This document shows, one piece after another, positions 41,597 through 50,567 of a DNA stretch of 64,000 bases. Position 1 is the first letter of the stretch, and every line of letters begins with the position of its first letter. The position numbers and the translations under genes are program-made. The notes below the pieces were generated by a model. It saw only the letters and a list, made by a program, of their open reading frames with translations, was not told the DNA's origin and did not search any database. The stretch is from an uncultured Methylocystaceae bacterium (lineage in GTDB: Bacteria; Pseudomonadota; Alphaproteobacteria; Rhizobiales; Beijerinckiaceae): contig CALMZV010000165.1 in NCBI GenBank assembly GCA_937870755.1, forward strand, positions 1 through 64,000, read 5' to 3'.

Positions 41597-42246
41597 TCGT
41601 CGCGCTTCTCAATCAGAAAGGCGGGGTCGGGAAAACGACGCTCGCGCTCCACCTTGCCGGTGAACTCGCCGGGCGCGGCAGGCGTGTCACGCTGATCGAT
41701 GCGGACCCTCAAGGGTCGGCGCTCGACTGGTCCGAGCAGCGCAGCCGTGAGGGCCTGCCGCGCTCGTTCGGCGTCGTCGGCCTGGCGCGCGATACGCTCC
41801 ACCGCGAAGCGCCCGAACTGGCGCGCGATGTCGATCACATCGTAATCGACGGGCCGCCGCGCGTCGCCGGCCTCATGCGCTCTGCATTGCTCGCCGCCGA
41901 CCTGGTGCTGATCCCGGTGCAGCCTTCGCCGCTCGACGGCTGGGCCTCGGCGGAGATGCTTTCGCTCCTCACGGAAGCGCGCATCTACCGGCCGCAGCTC
42001 GTCGCCCGTTTCGTTCTCAATCGCTGCGCCGCGCGCACCGTCATCGCCCGCGAGACAGCCGAGACGCTGGCCGATCACGATCCGCCAGTGCTCGCCGCGA
42101 CCATCGGCCAGCGCATCGTCTTCGCCGACGCCGCGCAGTCCGGGCGGCTCGCCTCGGAGATCGACAGCCGCTCGCCCGCCGCCCGCGAGATCGCCGCGCT
42201 CGCATCCGAGATCGGGCGGCTGCGCATCGGGAGGGACGGTTCATGA
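41593..42246 (+). CDS. parA: ParA-family partition ATPase
   Basis: 217 residues. Deviant Walker A QKGGVGKTT (8-16), switch I region LIDADPQGSALDW and Walker B DHIVIDGPP. Short ParA of the Soj/ParF type without a DNA-binding N-terminus. Stabilises the element together with a ParB-type partner; the small basic protein two genes on or the large ParB at 24414 may serve. Start overlaps the repA stop and end overlaps the next gene. Confidence 0.94.
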   Translation: MIVALLNQKGGVGKTTLALHLAGELAGRGRRVTLIDADPQGSALDWSEQRSREGLPRSFGVVGLARDTLHREAPELARDVDHIVIDGPPRVAGLMRSALLAADLVLIPVQPSPLDGWASAEMLSLLTEARIYRPQLVARFVLNRCAARTVIARETAETLADHDPPVLAATIGQRIVFADAAQSGRLASEIDSRSPAAREIAALASEIGRLRIGRDGS

Positions 42247-42485
42247 TCGTCCTTGCCGGCGACTGCCGCGAACTCATGCCGCTGCGCAGCCCGTTCGACA
42301 TGATCCTCGCCGATCCGCCCTATGGCGGCACGTCGCTCGCCTGGGACCGGCGCGTCGAGGGCTGGCTGGCGCTGGCGCGCGCCGCCCTCAAGCCCACCGG
42401 CTGGATCTGGGTTTTCGGCTCGCTGCGCAGCGCCCGTTCACGGCTCGCCTCGCTGCTGCCCTTCGACGACGGAGGCGCGTCATGA
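42243..42485 (+). pseudogene. Truncated DNA methyltransferase (DPPY) gene
   Basis: 80 residues. Starts as a site-specific DNA methylase (MIVLAGDCRELM; ILADPPYGGTSLAWDRRV; KPTGWIWVFGSLR) with the catalytic DPPY motif, then switches after about 62 residues to unrelated sequence and stops. Full relatives are ~230 residues and have the target-recognition and SAM-binding parts missing here, so methylation is not expected. It keeps ATGA overlaps on both sides, and may be translated for coupling only. Confidence 0.7.
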
Positions 42486-42733
42486 CGGCCCGCATCGAAA
42501 AGCGCGGCTTCGCCAAGCGCCCCGCCGATCCCGAACAATGGATCAAGACGGCCGAGAGCGCGCCGCGCGCCTCCGAGCCGAGCGCCTACACGGCGCGGCT
42601 CACCATCGACGTGACACCCGAGCTGCGCGGCCGGATCAAGATCGCGGCCTTCGGGCGCGGCGTCACCGTCGCTGACATGCTGCGCGACCTGCTGTCGCGC
42701 GAATTTCCCCCAAACCCAGGAGACCCCACATGA
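42482..42733 (+). CDS. Small ribbon-helix-helix-like protein, ParA operon
   Basis: 83 residues: basic N-terminus, then TARLTIDVTPELRGRIKIAAFGRGVTVADMLRDLL, which fits a ribbon-helix-helix DNA-binding fold. Placed downstream of parA, as small centromere-binding partners often are. Overlaps both neighbours by four bases. Partner role is inference. Confidence 0.72.
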   Translation: MTARIEKRGFAKRPADPEQWIKTAESAPRASEPSAYTARLTIDVTPELRGRIKIAAFGRGVTVADMLRDLLSREFPPNPGDPT

Positions 42734-43251
42734 CCGGCGCTGCGGCCCCCGGCGTGCGCGGCGGCCCGATGCCGTCCGTGCTCATCCATGATCGCATGAC
42801 CCACGTCGAATTGACGTGGATCGAGAAGAAGATCGAATACTGGATCAGGTTCGGCCAGGCGGCGAACGAACAGATCATCGACCGTCGCCAGCGCATTCTC
42901 TCTTTCCGGCCGAACACCGTCTTCGCCTTCGTCCGATGGGCGGCCAATGACTTCGGCACGATCATCTCGCGCATCGACATCGTGCGGACGGTCGAACCGG
43001 GCGAGGCTTACCAGACGCTGCCCTTCGTACGGCCGGGCGGCGAAATCCTGCTGAAGATCGAGGGCTGGCCGAAGGTCGAGGACGTGCTGCGCCACGTCGA
43101 CGCGATCGAGGCGATCGGCATCGAGGCGGACGCCGTTTCGTCAGAGCACTGGCGGCACGTCCACAACCGGATGACCATCGGTCATCAGCCGCGCGCCTAT
43201 ACGCTCGAACAGCATCGCGCCTTCCTCCTGCGCAGGAAGGTCCAGCCATGA
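42730..43251 (+). CDS. DUF2840 protein
   Basis: 173 residues, soluble (THVELTWIEKKIEYWIRFGQ; RVQRILSF-type segment reads DRRQRILSFRPNTVFAFVRW; GGEILLKIEGWPKVEDVLRH). Member of DUF2840, a constant gene between parA and traF in this element type. Function unknown. Overlaps both neighbours by four bases, so tightly co-translated. Confidence 0.85.
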   Translation: MTGAAAPGVRGGPMPSVLIHDRMTHVELTWIEKKIEYWIRFGQAANEQIIDRRQRILSFRPNTVFAFVRWAANDFGTIISRIDIVRTVEPGEAYQTLPFVRPGGEILLKIEGWPKVEDVLRHVDAIEAIGIEADAVSSEHWRHVHNRMTIGHQPRAYTLEQHRAFLLRRKVQP

Positions 43252-43793
43252 CGCGCGCCAGCCTCATCGTCGTCATGGCGCTCGCCACGATGGGCGTCGG
43301 CTATCCGGCGCTCACACCGATGCCGATCAAGCTCATGTGGAACGCCTCGGCCAGCGCGCCCATCGGTCTCTACACCATCGACTTCGACGGGCCGTTCGAC
43401 GTCACCGATCTTGTCGCGGTCGACGCGCCCGAACCGCTCGCCGCCTTAATGGCCGAGCGCGGCTATCTGCCCAAGGGCGTGCCGCTGCTCAAGCGCGTTC
43501 TCGGCGTTTCCGGGCAGACGGTATGCCGCACCGGCCGCACGGTCACCGTCGACGGGATCGAAATGGGTGCGGCGCTGGAGCGCGACCGGATCGGCCGGAA
43601 ACTGCCCGTCTGGCAGGGCTGCCGCCGCATCCAGACCGGCGAAGTCTTCCTCATGAACTGGCAGGTCCGCGACTCTCTCGACGGTCGCTACTTCGGCCTG
43701 ACCTCCACCGACCAGATCATCGGCCACGCGATCCCACTGTGGACCGACGAAGAAGGCGACGGCCGCTTTGAATGGCGCGCGCCGACGCGCTGA
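43248..43793 (+). CDS. traF: TraF-type S26 conjugal transfer peptidase
   Basis: 181 residues. N-terminal membrane anchor (ASLIVVMALATMGVGYPAL), then catalytic Ser36 in SAPIGLY and Lys82 in LLKRVLGVSGQTVC, the Ser-Lys dyad of S26 peptidases. In related systems TraF processes the conjugative pilin. Since trb genes encoding the pilin are absent from this window, its substrate here is missing or encoded elsewhere. Confidence 0.92.
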   Translation: MTRASLIVVMALATMGVGYPALTPMPIKLMWNASASAPIGLYTIDFDGPFDVTDLVAVDAPEPLAALMAERGYLPKGVPLLKRVLGVSGQTVCRTGRTVTVDGIEMGAALERDRIGRKLPVWQGCRRIQTGEVFLMNWQVRDSLDGRYFGLTSTDQIIGHAIPLWTDEEGDGRFEWRAPTR

Positions 43794-43855
43794 CGCGGCG
43801 CACGGCCATCGCATTTCCCCAACCAACCAGCCCACCAACCAGAAGGAGACTGACA

Positions 43856-44188
43856 ATGCCTAACCATATCTTTGAACCGACCGCCAACGGCTATGCCGGC
43901 CGCGTCCGGCTGTTCGGCATCGACGAGGCGATCGTGCTCGTCGCCATCGACCCGAGCGACGCCGAGAACGCGCCGGCCTATCGCATCCACCTCGACGACG
44001 AGGGCGGCCCCGAGATCGGGGCTGCGTGGAAACGTGTCGGCGAACGCGCCGGTGACTACATCGCCCTGGAGATCGACAGCCCGCTCTTTCTGACCGTGTT
44101 TCGCCCGGCGCTGTTCCAGGCCGACGACGACGGCCGCACCTTCCGCCTCGCATGGAAGCGGCCCCGGCAGCGCGAAGACCGGAGCTGA
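43856..44188 (+). CDS. DUF736-like protein
   Basis: 110 residues, beta-rich (NGYAGRVRLFGIDEAIVLVAI; AYRIHLDDEGGPEIGAAWKR; YIALEIDSPLFLTVFRPALFQ). DUF736 proteins are constant companions of traF, the transglycosylase and the relaxase in these elements. AAGGAG precedes the ATG at 43856. Function unknown. Confidence 0.85.
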   Translation: MPNHIFEPTANGYAGRVRLFGIDEAIVLVAIDPSDAENAPAYRIHLDDEGGPEIGAAWKRVGERAGDYIALEIDSPLFLTVFRPALFQADDDGRTFRLAWKRPRQREDRS

Positions 44189-44191
44189 CCG

Positions 44192-44971
44192 ATGCCGGCT
44201 CCGATCATCTCCATGCTCGCGGCCCGGCGCGTTGGCCGGGCCGGATCGGCATGTTGCCACGCCGTTCTCGCCGCCCTCGGCGTGCTCGCCATCTGCGCGG
44301 GGCCGACCGGGGCGACGGCGCAGACCGCACCGGTCGCCCGTCCGTCCGCCGCCGATCCCTATGCCGCCCACATCGCCGAGGCGGCGCAGCGGTATGGGAT
44401 TCCCGAACGCTGGATTCGCGCCGTGCTGCGCGCCGAAAGCGCGGGTGATGCGCGCGCGATATCGTCGGCGGGCGCATTGGGTCTGATGCAGGTCATGCCC
44501 GACACATGGGCAGGCTTGCGCGTCCGCTACCGTCTCGGCCGCGACCCCTATGACCCGCACGACAACATCATGGCGGGTGCCGCCTATCTGCGCGAAATGT
44601 GGGACCGCTACGGCGATGTCGCCGCGATGCTCGCGGCCTACAACGCCGGTCCCGGCCGCTACGACGAACATCGTTCGACGGGCCGCGCGTTGCCGGCCGA
44701 AACGCGGGCCTATGTCGCCGCGCTCGTGCCGGTTCTCGGCGGCGCGGCCGCACCCGAAACATCAGTCCGGCGAGCTGATCCGCCGCCCGACTGGCGCGAG
44801 GCGGCGATCTTCGTCGTGCGTTCCGCCGACGTTCGTGCCGCCGGTTCGCGGTCGGGCACTGCGCGTTCGGACGACAGCCGCTTCTCCGTCACGGCGCGGT
44901 CATCCGATCCGGCCGCGACATCGGATTCACCCCTTGTCGTCGCACGCTCCAGCCCCGGAGAGCGCCCATGA
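44192..44971 (+). CDS. Lytic transglycosylase of the transfer region
   Basis: 259 residues. Signal peptide with hydrophobic core LAALGVLAICAGPTGATA, then a soluble lytic transglycosylase domain (about 55-185) with catalytic Glu82 in RAESAGDARAISSAGALGLM and the YNAGPGRY motif. Cuts peptidoglycan locally for assembly of the transfer channel. Poorly conserved Ser/Arg-rich tail after residue 195. Confidence 0.9.
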   Translation: MPAPIISMLAARRVGRAGSACCHAVLAALGVLAICAGPTGATAQTAPVARPSAADPYAAHIAEAAQRYGIPERWIRAVLRAESAGDARAISSAGALGLMQVMPDTWAGLRVRYRLGRDPYDPHDNIMAGAAYLREMWDRYGDVAAMLAAYNAGPGRYDEHRSTGRALPAETRAYVAALVPVLGGAAAPETSVRRADPPPDWREAAIFVVRSADVRAAGSRSGTARSDDSRFSVTARSSDPAATSDSPLVVARSSPGERP

Positions 44972-45072
44972 GCGTGCGGGCCGTCCTTCGCATCCCCTCG
45001 TATTCCGGCGTGTCATGGAGGGGACAAGGGGCAGAGGCAGGCACAACAACCGGACGATGGCGAGATAAAAAG

Positions 45073-45204
45073 GCGCACGGTGCGCTTCGGTCGGTCGGTT
45101 GTTTTTGTTCAGGTTTTCGCCGCGTTCCGCACCGTGCCGCGCTTTCGCGCACCGTGCGCCCTGCGCCCATCTTCCTGATTTTCCTGTTCCTTTCGCACCG
45201 TGCG
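45073..45204. repeat. Four CGCAC(C/G)GTGCG repeats upstream of relaxase, candidate oriT/operator
   Basis: Near-palindromic 11-13-mers at 45073-45085, 45128-45139 (one base altered), 45147-45159 and 45194-45204; the first and third extend to GCGCAC(G/C)GTGCGC. The last lies 10 bases before the relaxase start. The 243-base gap between the transglycosylase and the relaxase holds no gene. The position is that of oriT and of relaxase autoregulation in related elements; no nick site could be identified. Confidence 0.5.
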
Positions 45205-45214
45205 GGGTTCCGCC

Positions 45215-46954
45215 ATGACCGATGACAGCGAAATTCGCGTCCGGCCTGGGCGCATCCGCTCGACCCGGGCGCAGCAGGCCCGGCCTTTCATTTCACAGGC
45301 GCTCGCCGCCGCGCAGAAGGCCGGGGGCCGCGTCTCCCCCTCCGGCAAGATCACGACGGGCAACCGCTCACGCTTCGGGCGCGGCCAGCGCGCCAGCATC
45401 CAGGCCAATCGGCTGCTCACCGGCCGCTCGCGCATCGTCGTCATCAAGACCCGCGTGGTGCGCCATAGCGCCCGCGCCGCGCCGCTGGCTGCGCACCTCT
45501 CATATCTTCGCCGCGACGGCGTGACCCGAGACGGGGAGAAGGCGCGGCTGTTCGGGCCTGAAGGCGACAATGTGGATGCCCGCGATTTCGCGGCGCGCTG
45601 CGAAGATGACCGGCACCATTTCCGCTTCATCGTCTCGCCCGAGGACGCCGTGGATATGGCCGACCTCAAGACCCACGCCCGCGAGCTGATGGGGCAGATG
45701 GAAAAGGATCTGGCTACCCGCCTCGATTGGGTCGGCGTCGATCACTGGAACACCGACAATCCCCATATCCATATCATCGTCCGCGGCCGCACCGACGACG
45801 GCCAGGACCTCGTGATCTCCCGCGACTACATCAAGGAGGGAATGCGCGCCCGCGCGCAGGATCTCGTCACCCAGGAACTCGGCCAGCGCACCGATCTGGA
45901 GATCAACCGCAATCTGGAGCGGCAGGTCGAGGCCGAACGCTGGACGCAGCTCGACCGCCAGCTTGTCCGCGACGCCGGCAAGTCCGGCATCATCGATCTC
46001 GCGCCGCGCGCCGACCGCCAGCCGGACGAGTTCCACGCGCTGAAGGTCGGCCGGCTGCGGACGCTGGAAATTCTCGGTGTCGCGGGACAGGTCGGCCATT
46101 CGCAATGGTTCATCAGGCCCGAGGCGGAGAGCGTCCTGCGCGAGCTCGGCGAGCGCGGCGACATCATCAAGCGCATGCACCGCGCTCTCACCGAGCGCGG
46201 CATCGAGCGCGGCTCGGCAAGCTATGTGCTCGCCGGGGAAAGCCTCGACGTGCCCGTTGTCGGTCGCCTGCTCGAACGCGGTCTGGATGACGAGCTGAAG
46301 GGGACGGCCTATGCCGTGGTCGACGGTGTCGACGGTCGCACCCATCATATCAAGCTGCCGCATCTCGATGCCGCTGGCGACAGCCCACCCGGATCGATCG
46401 TCGAGCTGCGCGCTTACGAGGATGCGCAAGGTCAGCGCCGCGTCGCGCTCGCCGTCCGCTCCGATCTGGATATCCACTCTCAGGTCAACGCAGCGGGTGC
46501 TACCTGGCTCGATCGGCAGGCGGTTGCCCGCGAGCCCATCGAGCTCTCGGAGGGTGGCTTCGGCGCCGAGGTACAGCGGGCCCTCGAGCAACGCGCCGAG
46601 CACCTGATCGGCGAAGGTCTCGCCGAACGGCAGGGCGGGCGCGTCGTCTTCGCGCGGCGACTGCTCAACACGCTACGCGATCGCGAGGTCAGTGCGCTGG
46701 GCGAAAAGCTCGCCGCCGAGACCGGCCGGCCATTCAACTATGCCGACGGCGGCGAGTATGTCGCCGGCTCCTATCGCCAGCGCTTCACGCTCGCCTCCGG
46801 CCGCTTCGCCATGATCGACGACGGCCTCGGCTTCCAGCTCGTGCCTTGGTCGCCATCCCTCGACAAGCAGCTCGGCCGCCACGTCTCCGGCGTCGCCCGC
46901 GACGGCGGCGGCGTCGATTGGGACTTCGGGCGCAAGCGCGGGCTCGGCCTCTAG
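45215..46954 (+). CDS. MobA/VirD2-like relaxase (DUF3363)
   Basis: 579 residues. The relaxase domain has the HUH metal site in HWNTDNPHIHIIVRG (about 174-188) and an upstream RYLRRDG-type block (SYLRRDGVTRDGEKARLFG); the catalytic Tyr is probably Tyr102 in that block (LSYLRR). The C-terminal two-thirds is DUF3363. Nicks oriT and pilots the strand into the recipient. Start ATG at 45215 lies right after the last repeat of the candidate oriT. Active-site Tyr assignment is tentative. Confidence 0.88.
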   Translation: MTDDSEIRVRPGRIRSTRAQQARPFISQALAAAQKAGGRVSPSGKITTGNRSRFGRGQRASIQANRLLTGRSRIVVIKTRVVRHSARAAPLAAHLSYLRRDGVTRDGEKARLFGPEGDNVDARDFAARCEDDRHHFRFIVSPEDAVDMADLKTHARELMGQMEKDLATRLDWVGVDHWNTDNPHIHIIVRGRTDDGQDLVISRDYIKEGMRARAQDLVTQELGQRTDLEINRNLERQVEAERWTQLDRQLVRDAGKSGIIDLAPRADRQPDEFHALKVGRLRTLEILGVAGQVGHSQWFIRPEAESVLRELGERGDIIKRMHRALTERGIERGSASYVLAGESLDVPVVGRLLERGLDDELKGTAYAVVDGVDGRTHHIKLPHLDAAGDSPPGSIVELRAYEDAQGQRRVALAVRSDLDIHSQVNAAGATWLDRQAVAREPIELSEGGFGAEVQRALEQRAEHLIGEGLAERQGGRVVFARRLLNTLRDREVSALGEKLAAETGRPFNYADGGEYVAGSYRQRFTLASGRFAMIDDGLGFQLVPWSPSLDKQLGRHVSGVARDGGGVDWDFGRKRGLGL

Positions 46955-46978
46955 CTTCAACAGAGAAGGAACATCGCA

Positions 46979-48964
46979 ATGTCCGCGACCAAAATCCTAT
47001 GGGGACAGATTCTGATCGTCTTCCTCATCGTGCTCTCCACCACCTGGGGCGCGACCGAATATGTCGCCTGGAGCCTGGGGTTTCAGGCGCAGCTCGGGCC
47101 GCCCTGGTTCGTCCTGTTCGGCTGGCCGTTCTACCATCCGCCCGCCTTCTTCTGGTGGTGGTTCTCCTACGACGCCTATGCGCCGGAGATCTTCACCCAG
47201 AGCGCGTTCATCGCCGCGTCCGGCGGCTTCATCGCCATCGCCGTCGCCATCGGCATGTCGGTCTGGCGGGCGCGCGAAGCCAAGGACGTCGCCACCTATG
47301 GCTCGGCGCGTTGGGCTGGGAAGGAAGAGGTGAAGGCCGCGGGACTGCTCGATCCCGATGGCGTCGTGCTCGGCCGCTACGACCGCGAGTATCTGCGCCA
47401 TGACGGGCCGGAGCATGTGCTGTGCTTCGCGCCGACCCGATCGGGCAAGGGCGTCGGCCTTGTCGTGCCGTCATTGCTGACCTGGCCGGGCTCGGCCATC
47501 GTTCACGACATCAAGGGCGAGAACTGGCAACTCACCTCCGGCTTCCGTTCACATCACGGCCGCGTTCTCCTCTTCGATCCGACCAATCCGAAATCCTCGG
47601 CCTACAATCCCTTGCTCGAGGTGCGCCGCGGCGAGTGGGAAGTGCGCGACGTGCAGAACATCGCCGACATCCTGGTCGATCCCGAAGGGTCGTTGGACAA
47701 GCGCAACCATTGGGAAAAAACCAGCCACTCCCTTCTTGTCGGCGCCATCCTGCATGTCCTCTATGCCGGGGACGACAAGACGCTCGCCGGTGTCGCCGCC
47801 TTCCTCTCCGATCCGAAGCGCCCGATCGAGTCGACGCTTGCCGCGATGATGACGACCAGCCATCTTGGTGAAGCGGGACCGCACCCCGTCATCGCCAGCG
47901 CGGCGCGCGAGCTGCTCAACAAATCCGACAATGAACGCTCCGGCGTGCTCTCCACCGCCATGTCGTTTCTCGGCCTCTATCGCGATCCCGTCGTGGCGGA
48001 AGTCACGCGGCGCTGCGACTGGCGGATCGCCGACATGGTGGGCGACAAGCTCCCGACCACGCTCTACCTCGTCGTGCCGCCCTCCGACATCAATCGCACC
48101 AAGCCGCTGATCCGCCTCATCCTCAATCAGATCGGCCGCCGCCTGACCGAAGACCTGCAGGCGAAGGGCGATCGGCACCGCCTGCTGTTGATGCTCGACG
48201 AGTTTCCGGCGCTGGGCAGGCTCGACTTCTTCGAGAGCGCGCTGGCCTTCATGGCGGGCTACGGCCTCAAAGCCTTCCTGATCGCGCAGTCGCTCAACCA
48301 GATCGAAAAGGCTTACGGCCCAAACAATTCGATCCTCGACAACTGCCATGTGCGTGTGAGCTTCGCCACCAATGACGAAAGAACGGCCAAAAGAGTGAGC
48401 GATGCGCTCGGCACCGCGACCGAGATGAAGGCGATGAAGAACTATGCCGGGCATCGGCTGTCGCCCTGGCTCGGCCATCTGATGGTCTCGCGCTCGGAGA
48501 CCGCCCGCCAGTTGCTGACACCCGGCGAGATCATGCAGCTCCCGCCGAGTGACGAGATCGTCATGGTCGCCGGCACCCCGCCGATCCGGGCGAAGAAGGC
48601 GCGCTATTACGAGGACGCCCGTTTCCGCGAGCGCCTCCTGCCGCCGCCAGAACTGAAACGTCCCGACAAGCCTCACCCCGACGACTGGAGCAGCCTGCCG
48701 ATCCCGACGCGGCCCAAGGCAGGCGATGCCCAACCTGCCGACCCGTCCGACGACGAGGACACCACGGACTCCGAACGCCGGCTGCAACCCGAACTCAGCC
48801 GCGCCAAACCGATGGAAAAGAAGGAGCCCATCGCCAATGAATTCGAGATCGAGCTTCCCGACGAGAGCGACGAGGACGCCACGCGCAATCGACGCCTGAT
48901 CCAGCAGGTCCAGGGCGTCGCGAGGCAGGTGTCGCTCGATCCCAATGACGGCATGGAGCTGTGA
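46979..48964 (+). CDS. traG: TraG/VirD4 conjugative coupling protein
   Basis: 661 residues. Two N-terminal membrane helices (about 8-30 and 72-94), Walker A in APTRSGKGVGLVVP (about 150-163), Walker B LLLMLDEFPALG (about 400-411) and an acidic C-terminal tail. It hands the relaxase-DNA complex to the type IV secretion channel. It needs a mating-pair apparatus (trb or virB) that is not in the window. Confidence 0.95.
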   Translation: MSATKILWGQILIVFLIVLSTTWGATEYVAWSLGFQAQLGPPWFVLFGWPFYHPPAFFWWWFSYDAYAPEIFTQSAFIAASGGFIAIAVAIGMSVWRAREAKDVATYGSARWAGKEEVKAAGLLDPDGVVLGRYDREYLRHDGPEHVLCFAPTRSGKGVGLVVPSLLTWPGSAIVHDIKGENWQLTSGFRSHHGRVLLFDPTNPKSSAYNPLLEVRRGEWEVRDVQNIADILVDPEGSLDKRNHWEKTSHSLLVGAILHVLYAGDDKTLAGVAAFLSDPKRPIESTLAAMMTTSHLGEAGPHPVIASAARELLNKSDNERSGVLSTAMSFLGLYRDPVVAEVTRRCDWRIADMVGDKLPTTLYLVVPPSDINRTKPLIRLILNQIGRRLTEDLQAKGDRHRLLLMLDEFPALGRLDFFESALAFMAGYGLKAFLIAQSLNQIEKAYGPNNSILDNCHVRVSFATNDERTAKRVSDALGTATEMKAMKNYAGHRLSPWLGHLMVSRSETARQLLTPGEIMQLPPSDEIVMVAGTPPIRAKKARYYEDARFRERLLPPPELKRPDKPHPDDWSSLPIPTRPKAGDAQPADPSDDEDTTDSERRLQPELSRAKPMEKKEPIANEFEIELPDESDEDATRNRRLIQQVQGVARQVSLDPNDGMEL

Positions 48965-49413
48965 GCGCCATGACCAGCCATCGGAAGAAATCGAAGTTCA
49001 CCGTCTATCTCGACCCCGACGTGACGCAGGCGCTGGCGGATTTCGCCGCGCGCCGGGATCAATCGCAATCCATGATCGCAGAAGCCGCCATCGCATCCTT
49101 CCTGTCGCCCGATGATGCCGAGCGGCGCGAGGCCGTGGTCGCCAAGCGCCTCGACCAGATCGACCGCCGCATGACCCGCCTGGAGCGCGACGTCGGCATC
49201 GCCGTCGAAACGCTGGCGGTGTTCATCCGCTTCTGGATCACGACCACGCCGGCCTTGCCCGAGCCTGCCGCGCAGGCGGCGCGCGCCAAGTCGGCCGAGC
49301 GGTACGAGGCGTTCATCACCGCGCTCGGACGTCGCTTGGCACAGGGGCCGAAGCTCCGACAGGAAATCACGGAGGATATGCCCGGATCAGAAGAAGAAAA
49401 GCCACCCACATGA
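48961..49413 (+). CDS. CopG/ribbon-helix-helix protein normally preceding trbB
   Basis: 150 residues. The N-terminal RHH fold (KKSKFTVYLDPDVTQALADFAARRDQSQSMIAEAAI) is followed by a helical part (LERDVGIAVETLAVFIRFWITTTPAL). In related elements this gene sits between traG and trbB. A GTG at 48961 overlaps the traG stop (GTGA) and is favoured; ATG at 48970 is the alternative. The backbone ends right after this gene. Confidence 0.85.
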   Translation: MSAMTSHRKKSKFTVYLDPDVTQALADFAARRDQSQSMIAEAAIASFLSPDDAERREAVVAKRLDQIDRRMTRLERDVGIAVETLAVFIRFWITTTPALPEPAAQAARAKSAERYEAFITALGRRLAQGPKLRQEITEDMPGSEEEKPPT

Positions 49414-49450
49414 ATGTGGACACGAAGAGCGTGTGAGATGAGGATGCCGG

Positions 49451-50563
49451 TCACGACAAGCGATTTCGGAACAACCACGCGGCAAGAGGCAAGGTGACAG
49501 CGCCAACGGCAAGCAAGGGCACGAAGTTGAAAGCGATATCCGCGAAGGTCGCCCCCTCGAGATAGACGCGGCGCACAAGGTCGATGCCGAACCGTACCGG
49601 GTTTATATAGGTCACAACTTGCAAGACTTCCGGCATATTGCGCACGGGCGTCAGCAGACCGGATAGAAGCATCAGCGGCATCAGCAGTATGAAGGTGTAG
49701 AGCATGGCCTGCTGCATGGTCAGCGACACCGCAGAAATCGACAGTCCGATACCGATGGATGCCAGCGTGAACATGCCGACGCCAAGATAAAGCAGCCAGA
49801 CCGATCCATTCATGGGGATCTGGAACCAGAACCGGATGATGAGGAAGATCAGGGTCGACTGAAGCATTCCGACCAGCATGGACGGCACCGCCTTGCCGAT
49901 CAGGATCTGCAACGGCGTGAGCGGCGTCACCAGCAGCTGGTCGAACGTGCCCTGCTCGCGCTCGCGGGCGACGGAGAGTGCGGCCAGCATGAGCGTCTGT
50001 ATCATGCTGAGAGTGGCGATCAGGGCCGGCATCATGTTCCAGCGGGATTCGAGGTTCGGGTTGAACCAGGCGCGGCGCTCGATCGTGATCTGGGCGGAGA
50101 TGCCGCGCGTGCTGTTCCAGGAGGTGACAATTGCGCCGACATAGGCTGATGCCAGACTGGCAGTCGTAGAATTGCGCCCATCGAGAATGAGTTGCAACGG
50201 AGCTTCCTGGCCGGCTGCAAGTCGCGTCTCGAAATCGGATGGGATGCTGATCACGAGCAACGCTTCGCCACTGTCGATCCGTGCGGCGATCTGGCTGGAG
50301 GAGGTGAGCGTCGCCGTGCGCTGGAACACCCCTGTTCCGTCGAGCCGCGCCAGAAGTTCGGTCGAGGCCGCTCCACGGCTTTGGTCCAGGACGGCATAGG
50401 GCGCATGGGTCAGATCCAGGGTCGCCCCATAGCCGTACAGGAGCGCCTGCATGATGGCCGGCACGAAGAGCAGGGTCCGGTTCGCCGGGTCTTTGACGAG
50501 CGTCAGCATCTCCTTGCGGATCAGCGACAGCACCTGCGAGATATAGACGATCAGCCTGGTCAT
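49451..50563 (-). CDS. ybhR: YbhR-like ABC-2 permease
   Basis: 370 residues. ABC-2 membrane protein: one N-terminal helix, a soluble loop (about 45-175), then a five-helix block with VAREREQGTFDQLLVTPLTPLQILIGK, the family motif. Last gene of a four-gene minus-strand operon. Pairs with the upstream permease to form the channel of a YbhGFSR-like exporter. Substrate not readable; E. coli YbhFSR is linked to cation and drug export. Confidence 0.88.
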   Translation of the reverse strand: MTRLIVYISQVLSLIRKEMLTLVKDPANRTLLFVPAIMQALLYGYGATLDLTHAPYAVLDQSRGAASTELLARLDGTGVFQRTATLTSSSQIAARIDSGEALLVISIPSDFETRLAAGQEAPLQLILDGRNSTTASLASAYVGAIVTSWNSTRGISAQITIERRAWFNPNLESRWNMMPALIATLSMIQTLMLAALSVAREREQGTFDQLLVTPLTPLQILIGKAVPSMLVGMLQSTLIFLIIRFWFQIPMNGSVWLLYLGVGMFTLASIGIGLSISAVSLTMQQAMLYTFILLMPLMLLSGLLTPVRNMPEVLQVVTYINPVRFGIDLVRRVYLEGATFADIAFNFVPLLAVGAVTLPLAAWLFRNRLS

Positions 50564-50567
50564 TGCG

